From: Nitrososphaeraceae archaeon
GTDB lineage: Archaea > Thermoproteota > Nitrososphaeria > Nitrososphaerales > Nitrososphaeraceae
Assembly: GCA_025449515.1 (NCBI GenBank)
Contig: JANWJI010000062.1
Span: 1-16,398 of the forward strand
Length of the DNA stretch: 16,398 bases
Direction: 5' to 3'
The position numbers and the translations under genes were made by a program. The notes below the pieces were generated by a model. That model worked only from the letters and a program-made list of their open reading frames with translations, had not been told where the DNA came from and searched no databases. Numbering within the stretch: the stretch's first letter is position 1; the number at the start of each line of letters is the position of its first letter. This document shows, piece after piece, positions 1-6,239 of this stretch.

Positions 1-173
1 CTTGAATTTCTCAAGACACGGTACATAGTGCATGCCAGTCTAACATATCTTGATTCTTTCAATATCCATATACGATCATACGTCTAGAAAGCTCTACTGG
101 TATTCAGAATATGGTTTCTACAAAGCCCTAATACTTCAATGTCTTAAGATATTGTCAGGATGACGAAATTTAG

Positions 174-181
174 TATTTAAT
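174..181 (+). promoter_or_regulatory. TATA-like box upstream of rnp4
   Basis: tatttaat, centred about 26 bp before ATG 203. This is the archaeal spacing for transcription starting at or next to 203. It supports either a leaderless 146-aa form of Rnp4 or a ~135-nt leader to GTG 338. Confidence 0.4.
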
Positions 182-337
182 GCAGGATCGATTGTGTACT
201 AGATGATACACCAAATTACTGATTTCAAAAAATACAGCATATTCCCTGTATTGGCTTTTAAGCATTCGACTTTGCTTTCAACACGGTTTATTAGCGGCAA
301 AGGATTTATTCTTATTTCTATTACTCAGGCTATTCGT

Positions 338-643
338 GTGAAAAGAAAACTCGCAAGAGAAATCGGGAGAGAGAGGATAGATATTGTGGTAGCCAATGCT
401 TTAGACTATTCTAGATACAATGAGGACCTCGCTAACGCTCAAGCCCAACTAGCGAAAAAAATTGCAATGCGAGTTCGGTTAAAACTTGATTATGAAATTC
501 GGCAGTTGTATTGTAAAAAATGTAAATATTTTATCATCCCTGGCAGAAACAGCAGAGTTAGAGTTGGTAGATATAGGGTGAAAGGGATAAGAATTACCTG
601 TTTAAGGTGTGGTCATGTATATAGAAAGATCATCAAACCGTAA
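338..643 (+). CDS. rnp4: Ribonuclease P protein component 4 (Rpr2/Rpp21 family)
   Basis: Protein subunit of archaeal RNase P, which together with the catalytic RNA removes 5' leaders from pre-tRNA. The C-terminal half shows the family zinc ribbon: CKKC, then a basic stretch (GRNSRVRVGRYRVKG), then CLRCGH, giving four Cys ligands. The N-terminal half (RKLAREIGRERIDIVVANAL) is the helical part that pairs with Rpp29. From GTG 338 the product is 101 aa with the first Cys at residue 59, close to the Pyrococcus homologue (about 120 aa, Cys near 68). An in-frame ATG at 203 would give 146 aa. Its extra 45 residues are hydrophobic and unlike the family, but a TATA-like box (tatttaat, 174-181) lies about 26 bp upstream of it. 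The start is therefore unsettled. The identity is firm. Confidence 0.88.
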   Translation: MKRKLAREIGRERIDIVVANALDYSRYNEDLANAQAQLAKKIAMRVRLKLDYEIRQLYCKKCKYFIIPGRNSRVRVGRYRVKGIRITCLRCGHVYRKIIKP

Positions 644-677
644 GTCCTGAACACATTCCTATGTGATAAAAAAAGAG

Positions 678-709
678 TTTATAAGGGAAACGTAGACTGA
701 TTAATCAGT
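678..709 (+). promoter_or_regulatory. rps19e promoter with 14-bp palindrome at the predicted start site
   Basis: A TATA-like tttataag (678-685) sits where TBP binding would start transcription near 707, giving a leader of only ~9 nt before ATG 716. Overlapping that predicted start is a perfect 14-bp palindrome, actgattaatcagt (696-709). The palindrome lies between TATA and start codon, a position where a dimeric repressor would block initiation. The operator role is inference. Confidence 0.5.
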
Positions 710-715
710 ATTATT

Positions 716-1168
716 ATGGCTAAAGCCTACGATATACCAGCAAACCATCTAATTATACGACTAGCCGAACAGTTAAAAAAAGATAAGAAAATCGAACAAC
801 CCGGCTGGGCCGCATTTGTAAAAACAGGATCGCATGTAGAGAAGATTCCTCAGAATAAAGATTGGTGGTATGTCAGATGTGCGTCTCTAGTCAGGAAGGT
901 CTACATGTGTGGACCAGTAGGAGTTTCGGACCTGAAGAGTATGTACGGTGGCCGGAAACGCATAGGGTATTATTTAGATCATCACAGGGACGCGGGAGGT
1001 GCAATTATTCGTAGAGCATTACAACAGTTGGAAATGTCCGGTTATATAGCAAAAAAAAGTAATGGCAGGATCATCTCCAATGAAGGCATGAAAAAAGTTG
1101 ACAGATTGGCAACAGAGATCTACAAGGACATTGCAGGTAATCGTCCGGGATTGCAAAGATATGCCTGA
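716..1168 (+). CDS. rps19e: Small ribosomal subunit protein S19e
   Basis: Ribosomal protein of the 30S head, shared by Archaea and Eukarya and absent from Bacteria. It is all-helical and rRNA-binding. Family signatures are visible: a Trp-rich PGWAAFVKTG near residues 29-38, DWWYVRCASLVRKVY (about 49-63), and the conserved SMYGGRKRIG (about 75-84). These are followed by the GGAIIRRALQQLE helix and the C-terminal GR(I/L) segment. 150 aa is the normal archaeal length. The ATG has no clear Shine-Dalgarno and is preceded closely by a TATA-like box, which fits a very short leader. It is followed after 27 nt by the PDCD5-like gene in the same direction, a pairing common in archaea, so the two are probably cotranscribed. 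Confidence 0.95.
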   Translation: MAKAYDIPANHLIIRLAEQLKKDKKIEQPGWAAFVKTGSHVEKIPQNKDWWYVRCASLVRKVYMCGPVGVSDLKSMYGGRKRIGYYLDHHRDAGGAIIRRALQQLEMSGYIAKKSNGRIISNEGMKKVDRLATEIYKDIAGNRPGLQRYA

Positions 1169-1195
1169 TAGAATCTACTAGAGAGGTGTCATTCT

Positions 1196-1486
1196 ATGTC
1201 TGTACCTCAATCTCAGCAGCCAAGCGATGAAGACTCGAAGAGGCGTGAGGCCGAAGCAGCAGCTATGCGACAACGTGTCTTGACGGTTCTTTTGGATCCC
1301 AACGCAAGACAGCGGTTAGCAAATGTAAGAATGGTTAAACCTGAACTCGCTATGGCGGTTGAGAATTATTTAATTAATGCAGCTTCGTCTGGAAGGCTAA
1401 ATAGACCACTAAATGATAACGAGCTGAAGCAAGTTTTGCTTAGTCTACAACAACCTAAAAAAGAATTCAGAATAGATAGACGGTAG
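1196..1486 (+). CDS. PDCD5/TFAR19-family DNA-binding protein
   Basis: Small helical-bundle protein of the PDCD5 family, annotated in archaea as a DNA-binding protein. Its exact cellular role in archaea is unsettled. The signature core is LDPNARQRLANVRMVKPE (about residues 33-50), followed by AMAVENYLINAASSGRLNRPLNDNELKQVL, which matches the family's three-helix core and C-terminal helix. The N-terminus is polar and Gln/Glu-rich, as usual. 96 aa is slightly shorter than the typical ~110. Unlike most genes in the window it has a good ribosome binding site (gagaggtg, 1181-1188, 7 nt before the ATG). This fits translation as the internal gene of an rps19e-initiated transcript. Confidence 0.93.
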   Translation: MSVPQSQQPSDEDSKRREAEAAAMRQRVLTVLLDPNARQRLANVRMVKPELAMAVENYLINAASSGRLNRPLNDNELKQVLLSLQQPKKEFRIDRR

Positions 1487-1560
1487 TAAAATTAGTAGTG
1501 CCGTTATTTTCTGTCACTGGAAGTACATTAAACTAAACGATCGTCCTTTGGACGAGTTAA

Positions 1561-1568
1561 CTATATTA
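1561..1568 (+). promoter_or_regulatory. TATA box for the MDR/citE-like unit
   Basis: ctatatta centred about 28 bp upstream of ATG 1593. No Shine-Dalgarno precedes that ATG, consistent with leaderless transcription from ~1593. This placement is the main reason for preferring 1593 over the upstream in-frame TTG at 1548. Confidence 0.55.
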
Positions 1569-1592
1569 AGTATAAGTTGCGCTTCAAAGTGC

Positions 1593-2642
1593 ATGAAGGC
1601 AGCCGTATTCAGGGAATATAATAAGGATCCGACGAAAGTTGTTAAGATAGAAGCTATAGATATGCCGAAATTGAAGCCTAACGAAATCATGATTAAGGTA
1701 GAGGCAGCATCATATAATTACAACGATTTATGGGCAATTTGGGGCGATCCCATCAAGACTCCACTCCCACACATTTCTGGAAGCGATGTAGCAGGGACAG
1801 CTGTTGAAGTTGGTGAAGATGTGTTGCACATACGGGTTGGAGACAGAGTAGTATCACATTCGAACATGAGTTGTCGGGTATGCGAGATGTGTACATCTGG
1901 CAGAGAATATGATTGTGCAGATAGAACAATTTGGGGTTTTCAAACAGGTCCGCTGTGGGGAGGCTTCGCTCAGTATACACATTTACCAGAAGTAAACGTA
2001 GCAAAAATCCCCGATAACGTTTCCTTTGAATCCGCTGCGGCGATTTCGATGGTAGGGATGACTTCATGGCATATGTTGGTGGGAAGAGCAAAAATAAGAC
2101 CAGGCCAGGTGGTTTTGATAATGGGAGGCACCAGTGGCGTAGGCATGTCAGGAATCCAAATTGCAAAGCTCTTTAATTGCAGAGTAATAGCCACGGCAGG
2201 TAACAAAGAAAAGATGGATAAATGCCTAGAAATTGGTGCAGATCACGTAGTAAATCATAGAGAGCAGGATTGGTATAAGAAGGTCAGAGAGATTACAAAA
2301 AAACAAGGGGTAGACGTAGTCTTCGAACATATTGGCAAAACGACGTTCCCATATGAAGTAGGACTTCTTAAGATCGGAGGGACTCTTGTAGCAACTGGTG
2401 CAACCACAGGTTATGATTCAACAATTGATTTACGATACCTTTTCTTCAAAGGCACGAATCTATTAGGATCGACCCAAGGAACAAAAGCTGAATTAGAGCA
2501 AGTCATTTATTGGACTGGTGAAGAAAAAATAAAGCCGGTGATAGGCACAGTTTTGCCCTTTGAAGATATGGTTAAAGGGCACGGAATGATGGCCAAGGCC
2601 GAACAAATAGGAAAGATAGTTACTACCCCACAAAAACTATAA
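1593..2642 (+). CDS. MDR-superfamily NAD(P)-dependent oxidoreductase (zinc ADH / acyl-CoA reductase-like)
   Basis: Medium-chain dehydrogenase/reductase of 349 aa from ATG 1593. An N-terminal GroES-like domain starts with the typical MKAAVFREY. A Rossmann NAD(P) domain carries GGTSGVG (residues 178-184). The structural-zinc loop is intact (C94-x2-C97-x2-C100-x7-C108). The usual catalytic-zinc ligands seem absent: the Cys of the first motif is replaced within YNYNDLWAIWGDP, and the His of the GHE motif by GSD. Loss of catalytic zinc is typical of quinone oxidoreductases and of enoyl-CoA reductases such as crotonyl-CoA and acryloyl-CoA reductases. The IWGFQTGPLWGGFAQYT stretch resembles that branch. 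The CitE-like neighbour 16 nt downstream also points to CoA-ester chemistry. Substrate not determinable. The family call is firm; the acyl-CoA reductase idea is inference. Confidence 0.88.
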   Translation: MKAAVFREYNKDPTKVVKIEAIDMPKLKPNEIMIKVEAASYNYNDLWAIWGDPIKTPLPHISGSDVAGTAVEVGEDVLHIRVGDRVVSHSNMSCRVCEMCTSGREYDCADRTIWGFQTGPLWGGFAQYTHLPEVNVAKIPDNVSFESAAAISMVGMTSWHMLVGRAKIRPGQVVLIMGGTSGVGMSGIQIAKLFNCRVIATAGNKEKMDKCLEIGADHVVNHREQDWYKKVREITKKQGVDVVFEHIGKTTFPYEVGLLKIGGTLVATGATTGYDSTIDLRYLFFKGTNLLGSTQGTKAELEQVIYWTGEEKIKPVIGTVLPFEDMVKGHGMMAKAEQIGKIVTTPQKL

Positions 2643-2658
2643 TCCCACGCTTGTCCCA

Positions 2659-3552
2659 ATGAATCGAACACTTATTTTTGTCCCCGGTAACAGTGCACGA
2701 TTTATTAATAGCGCTAAAAAAATAAATGCAGATATCGTATGTTTTGATCTAGAGGATTCAGTACCTTATCACGAGAAATCTTCTGCAAGAGAAATGATAG
2801 GAGAGGCCGTCAGCCAGACAGATGATTTCAAAAATACATTCAGTTTGTACGTAAGGACGAACTCGTATGATTCTGGACAGCTGTTTACAGACCTTACGGC
2901 AGTAGTACGGAAAGGAATTACCGGTGTCGTCATACCAAAGGTCAACGAGGATACAGAAATCTGCGAAATATCATCGTTTATATCTAGACTTGAAATAGAG
3001 AGAAAAATCGGGCATGATGTTATAAAAGTGGTACCATCCATAGAGACAGCTAAAGGAGTTGTAAATGCGTACTCGATAGCAAAGTCAGATATTCGAGTGA
3101 ATCTATTGGTTTTTGGGGTTTTCGATTTTCTTAATGATATGCACCTTGAGTATGTTGAAAATGGTGGAGTTGAATATTCATATGCACGGGCCAAAATTCC
3201 GGTGGATGCAAGGGCAGCAGGGGTTGCTGCGATCGATGCTATTTGGCAGAAGGTAGATGATATGAATGGTCTGATAAATGATACTATCCTTGCCAAGAGA
3301 TTGGGCTATGTAGGAAAGTGCATCATTCATCCTACTCAGATTGAACCAGTTCACAAGATATTTGTTCCCAGTAAGAATGAGGTGGAATGGGCCAAGAAGA
3401 TAATAGAGTCCCTAGGGCCATCCATGGAAAAGAGGAGTAAAACCGGTGCAGTCAGGATTGATGGTAAGATGATAGACGCAGTACATTACAAACACGCAAA
3501 GACGATATTAAATAATATTAAGGACGACTCGCAGCCATACTCTGAACTTTAA
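2659..3552 (+). CDS. CitE-like HpcH/HpaI-family CoA-ester lyase
   Basis: TIM-barrel enzyme of the CitE/malyl-CoA lyase family (297 aa), which cleaves or forms C-C bonds in acyl-CoA esters such as citramalyl-CoA or malyl-CoA using Mg2+. Visible family motifs in order are: FVPGN at residues 7-11; CFDLEDSVP (about 28-36, acidic metal-site region); YVRTNS (substrate Arg); GVVIPKV; the SIETAKG helix carrying the metal-binding Glu; VFGVFDF; and GKCIIHPTQI near residue 220, which closes the active site. It is probably a stand-alone lyase, because no CitD or CitF genes are nearby. The start has no Shine-Dalgarno and lies 16 nt after the MDR gene, so it is likely cotranscribed with it. It could equally be annotated as citrate lyase beta-like; the substrate is unknown. 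Confidence 0.88.
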   Translation: MNRTLIFVPGNSARFINSAKKINADIVCFDLEDSVPYHEKSSAREMIGEAVSQTDDFKNTFSLYVRTNSYDSGQLFTDLTAVVRKGITGVVIPKVNEDTEICEISSFISRLEIERKIGHDVIKVVPSIETAKGVVNAYSIAKSDIRVNLLVFGVFDFLNDMHLEYVENGGVEYSYARAKIPVDARAAGVAAIDAIWQKVDDMNGLINDTILAKRLGYVGKCIIHPTQIEPVHKIFVPSKNEVEWAKKIIESLGPSMEKRSKTGAVRIDGKMIDAVHYKHAKTILNNIKDDSQPYSEL

Positions 3553-3571
3553 CGGTTTTTCTTTATTTTCC
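3553..3571 (+). terminator. T-rich transcription terminator after the citE-like gene
   Basis: Right after the stop codon the plus strand reads through T-rich runs (ggtttttctttattttcc). Oligo-T tracts without a needed hairpin are the usual intrinsic archaeal terminators. A new promoter follows at once, so this likely separates the two transcription units. Confidence 0.45.
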
Positions 3572-3584
3572 ATAGTTGGAACTC

Positions 3585-3641
3585 TATATTAAATATAAAG
3601 TGATATCTATTCATTGTATACAAAGCACAAGATGAGGAGAT
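3585..3641 (+). promoter_or_regulatory. ribE promoter, palindrome and Shine-Dalgarno
   Basis: An AT-rich tatattaaatata stretch (3585-3597) places the transcription start near 3617, giving a leader of ~30 nt that carries a good Shine-Dalgarno (gaggagat, 3634-3641) before ATG 3648. A 10-bp perfect palindrome ttgtatacaa (3614-3623) sits on the predicted start. It could be an operator for a flavin-responsive regulator, but 10-bp palindromes are common by chance. Confidence 0.5.
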
Positions 3642-3647
3642 GAGAAT

Positions 3648-4256
3648 ATGTTTACTGGTATAATAGAAGGCGCAGCTCGTATCAAGTCGATCGCAAAGCT
3701 CGAAAATGGAAAGCGAGCAGCTGGGATGAAAATGACAGTTGATCTAGGCAGATTAGGAAATGGGATAAAGGTTGGCAATAGTATAAGCATTAATGGCACA
3801 TGCTTGACTGTCACAAAGATCAATGATAAGCATCATGCTGACTTTGAAATCATAGGTGAAACTATAAGACGAACTGCACTTGGGTCGTTAGGAATAGATG
3901 ATAAGGTGAACGTAGAGAGATGTCTACGGTTTGGGGACAGGATAGAAGGTCATCTAGTCTTGGGTCATATTGACGGGACGGGCAGAATTGAGAATGTTAT
4001 AAATCTTTCAGACGGGAAAAAAATATGGATAAAATTAATGAATAGAAAGTTATTGCGCTATATAGTCCCTAAAGGATCTGTAGCTGTAGATGGGGTAAGT
4101 TTGACGGTTGTTGATGTAAAGCATGATCATTTCTCGGTGGCTATAATTCCCCACACTGCGACTGTTACCACTCTTGGTAAGAGATTCAGGGGCGATGCGG
4201 TTAACATCGAAATAGATGTTGTCAGTAGGTATGTCAATATTCTTCAACCAAAATAG
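3648..4256 (+). CDS. ribE: Riboflavin synthase, bacterial/eukaryotic (two-lumazine-domain) type
   Basis: Catalyses the dismutation of two 6,7-dimethyl-8-ribityllumazine molecules to riboflavin plus the pyrimidinedione, the last step of the pathway. The 202-aa length and the two tandem lumazine-binding barrels are typical. Domain 1 begins with the hallmark MFTGIIE and contains GNSISINGTCLTV. Domain 2 contains IEGHLVLGHIDGTG and VPKGSVAVDGVSLTVV. The C-terminal helix carries VNIEIDVVSRY. Many euryarchaea instead use an unrelated archaeal riboflavin synthase (RibC) derived from lumazine synthase; here the bacterial-type trimeric enzyme is present. It has its own promoter and is separated by 54 nt from ribB, so it may be expressed apart from the packed downstream unit. 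Confidence 0.96.
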   Translation: MFTGIIEGAARIKSIAKLENGKRAAGMKMTVDLGRLGNGIKVGNSISINGTCLTVTKINDKHHADFEIIGETIRRTALGSLGIDDKVNVERCLRFGDRIEGHLVLGHIDGTGRIENVINLSDGKKIWIKLMNRKLLRYIVPKGSVAVDGVSLTVVDVKHDHFSVAIIPHTATVTTLGKRFRGDAVNIEIDVVSRYVNILQPK

Positions 4257-4282
4257 TAGTAATAACTCCTTTTTTAGTAAAC

Positions 4283-4290
4283 TATATAAA
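4283..4290 (+). promoter_or_regulatory. TATA box for the ribB-ribH-arfA-amidohydrolase-arfC unit
   Basis: A strong tatataaa, centred about 25 bp before GTG 4311, with no Shine-Dalgarno between. This predicts a leaderless mRNA starting at or next to the GTG and marks a second transcription unit inside the riboflavin cluster. Confidence 0.65.
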
Positions 4291-4310
4291 ATCGTGGACA
4301 TTTCATTGAA

Positions 4311-5009
4311 GTGTTGCATTCGATAGAAGAAGCGATCCTATCATTAAGAAGTGGTCAATTCATCCTCGTTCATGACGACAAAGGACGGGAGAACGAAGTT
4401 GATATGGTGATCCCAGCTGAATTTGTTAAACCAGAACATATCTCAACAATGAGAATGGCCGCGGGCGGATTAATATGTCTAGCTATCTCAAATGGGTACG
4501 CGATCAAATTAGGGTTGACATACATGTATAGCATAATGGAGTCAATGGCAAAAATTAATCCTTTATATTCTAAATTGGCAGCTGGCATATCGCCTTATGG
4601 AGATAGGCCATCATTTTCGATTACCGTCAACAATCGAGACACATTCACAGGCATTACGGATACCGACAGAGCACTTACAATTTCAAAAATGGCTGCGGTT
4701 TGTGACAATATTGACACCACAGGAGTAGAAGAATTTGCCACATGTTTTCGTTCACCTGGTCATGTGCCAATATTGATTGCCTCAGGCGGATTGTTACGTG
4801 AAAGGAGTGGGCACACTGAATTATGCATATACCTCGCCCAATTGGCCGGTCTAGTTAATGCTGTGACAATTTGTGAAATGCTAGATTCAGAAACGTATAG
4901 GTCATTGTCAGTTACTAAAGCAGAGAAATATGCGGAAGATAACGATCTATGCCTTCTCGATGCAGATCTATTAAAGAGATACAATGAGGTTTCAAAAGTT
5001 GAAAGCTAA
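4311..5009 (+). CDS. ribB: 3,4-dihydroxy-2-butanone 4-phosphate synthase
   Basis: Converts ribulose 5-phosphate to 3,4-dihydroxy-2-butanone 4-phosphate plus formate, supplying the four-carbon unit for lumazine. Family motifs are clear: the acidic Mg2+/catalytic loop DDKGRENEVDMVIPAE (residues 22-37; the usual ENEGD reads ENEVD), GGLICLAIS, TGITDTDRALTI, FRSPGHVPIL, and ERSGHTELCIYLAQLAGL with the second metal His. 232 aa suits a monofunctional enzyme with no GTP cyclohydrolase II fusion. The GTG start is chosen because a TATA box lies at the leaderless distance. A TTG three bases later is the only close rival. Its 3' end overlaps ribH by 26 nt. Confidence 0.95.
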   Translation: MLHSIEEAILSLRSGQFILVHDDKGRENEVDMVIPAEFVKPEHISTMRMAAGGLICLAISNGYAIKLGLTYMYSIMESMAKINPLYSKLAAGISPYGDRPSFSITVNNRDTFTGITDTDRALTISKMAAVCDNIDTTGVEEFATCFRSPGHVPILIASGGLLRERSGHTELCIYLAQLAGLVNAVTICEMLDSETYRSLSVTKAEKYAEDNDLCLLDADLLKRYNEVSKVES

Positions 5010-5466
5010 GTTAGGCATGGTTGTTTCTGAATTTAATAACGAAATCACGTACAAAATGTTGGCAAGAGCAAAGCAACACATCAAGAGAGTAGATGCCTCA
5101 ATAAGATACATTTGTTATGTCCCTGGCTCATTTGACATGCCACTTATGATTGGAGAATTACTTAAAAGAAAAGATGTTGATGCTGTGGTAACCCTGGGAG
5201 CAGTAATCAAAGGAGATACAGGTCACGACGAGATTGTAGCAGGCAATGTTGCTAGACTAATTGCGGATTTATCTTTGCGATCTGGTAAGCCAGTTTCTCT
5301 CGGAGTTACAGGTCCGAGTATGACGATCGATCAGGCGATGGAAAGAATAGAAATTATTCCAATACGCGCAGTTGATGCTGCTATAAAAATGGTATTTAGG
5401 ATGAGGAAGATTAGGAACGAGAAAGGGAAATCAGATACTCGAAATTCGGTGATTATAATAAAATGA
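4984..5466 (+). CDS. ribH: 6,7-dimethyl-8-ribityllumazine synthase
   Basis: Condenses 5-amino-6-ribitylaminopyrimidinedione with dihydroxybutanone phosphate to give lumazine, the substrate of RibE; it normally forms pentameric or icosahedral shells. Motifs: MVVSEFNNEIT (residues 12-22, substrate loop), VPGSFDMPL, VTLGAVIKGDTGHDEIV (catalytic His in GH), and the GVTGPSMTIDQAMER segment. 160 aa, with a basic C-terminal extension after IKMVF slightly longer than usual. ATG 4984 overlaps the end of ribB. An internal ATG at 5017 would remove the first strand and looks too short. Its own stop overlaps the arfA start in an ATGA. Confidence 0.95.
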   Translation: MRFQKLKAKLGMVVSEFNNEITYKMLARAKQHIKRVDASIRYICYVPGSFDMPLMIGELLKRKDVDAVVTLGAVIKGDTGHDEIVAGNVARLIADLSLRSGKPVSLGVTGPSMTIDQAMERIEIIPIRAVDAAIKMVFRMRKIRNEKGKSDTRNSVIIIK

Positions 5467-6239
5467 CTGTCCAACTCAGTATCATCCGTATTGATGGATA
5501 CGGTCTATGGACAACCACACTGGGCACAGATAGAGAGTCTCAGCTACAGATGCTTCAAGCAAGGATATATTATGATATTCAACGACTATTTTCACAAAAG
5601 GATTGCATCGCATATAGTAATAGATTCGACGAATATTTTGTCGTTACTAATTGTCTTTCAGTTCATGATCATATACTTATCGAACTAGAACTTGCAAACT
5701 CATATCCCAACCTGAATATGTCAATAGCGATTGGGAATGGTGATACGCCATATAAGGCGAATTTGGATGCCTATGAAGCTAGGAGAAATGGGAAATTACT
5801 AGTCGACGGGCATAAGATTTTTGGCAGAAAATCAAATAATGCACCAGACTCGAATCCAAAAGATAATCATGTGAAGATAATGCACATAGATATAGAAGGA
5901 TCATCTACGATCAGCAATCAGCTCTCACCTTATGAAGTTACTTCACTTGTCATAAAGATATATTCAAGGTTAGCTGACGAATTCCTTAAAATTGAATCGT
6001 TAACATTTTTTCTTGGTGGAGACAATTTCATGGTAATATCTAATGACGCAACGGATAATGAAATAGAGCGAATTATTAATAATATCAGCACGGATCTTGG
6101 AATTAAACTAAACTGTGGCATAGGCATCGGCAGGACAGGCAAAGGAGCTGCTGAAGCTTCTACGAGAGCATTGGACACCATTCGATACATGCGAAAAAGC
6201 GGAAAGGTTCAGCCAATCTATGAAATACAATGTCTCTAG
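5463..6239 (+). CDS. arfA: GTP cyclohydrolase III (archaeal)
   Basis: First committed step of archaeal riboflavin (and F420) biosynthesis. It opens the GTP imidazole ring and releases pyrophosphate to give the formylamino-pyrimidine FAPy monophosphate, leaving the formyl group on. The 258-aa chain shows the two cyclase-like halves: N-terminal IRIDGYGLWTTTLGTDRE followed by LQARIYYDIQ and NRFDEYF, and a C-terminal half with HIDIEGSS, FLGGDNFMVIS (nucleotide and metal site) and GIGIGRTGKGAAEAS. Translation is coupled to ribH through ATGA and to the next gene through a 10-nt overlap. Because the product keeps its formyl group, a separate deformylase is required downstream, and none of the usual ArfB (creatininase-like) type is present in the window. 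Confidence 0.94.
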   Translation: MTVQLSIIRIDGYGLWTTTLGTDRESQLQMLQARIYYDIQRLFSQKDCIAYSNRFDEYFVVTNCLSVHDHILIELELANSYPNLNMSIAIGNGDTPYKANLDAYEARRNGKLLVDGHKIFGRKSNNAPDSNPKDNHVKIMHIDIEGSSTISNQLSPYEVTSLVIKIYSRLADEFLKIESLTFFLGGDNFMVISNDATDNEIERIINNISTDLGIKLNCGIGIGRTGKGAAEASTRALDTIRYMRKSGKVQPIYEIQCL

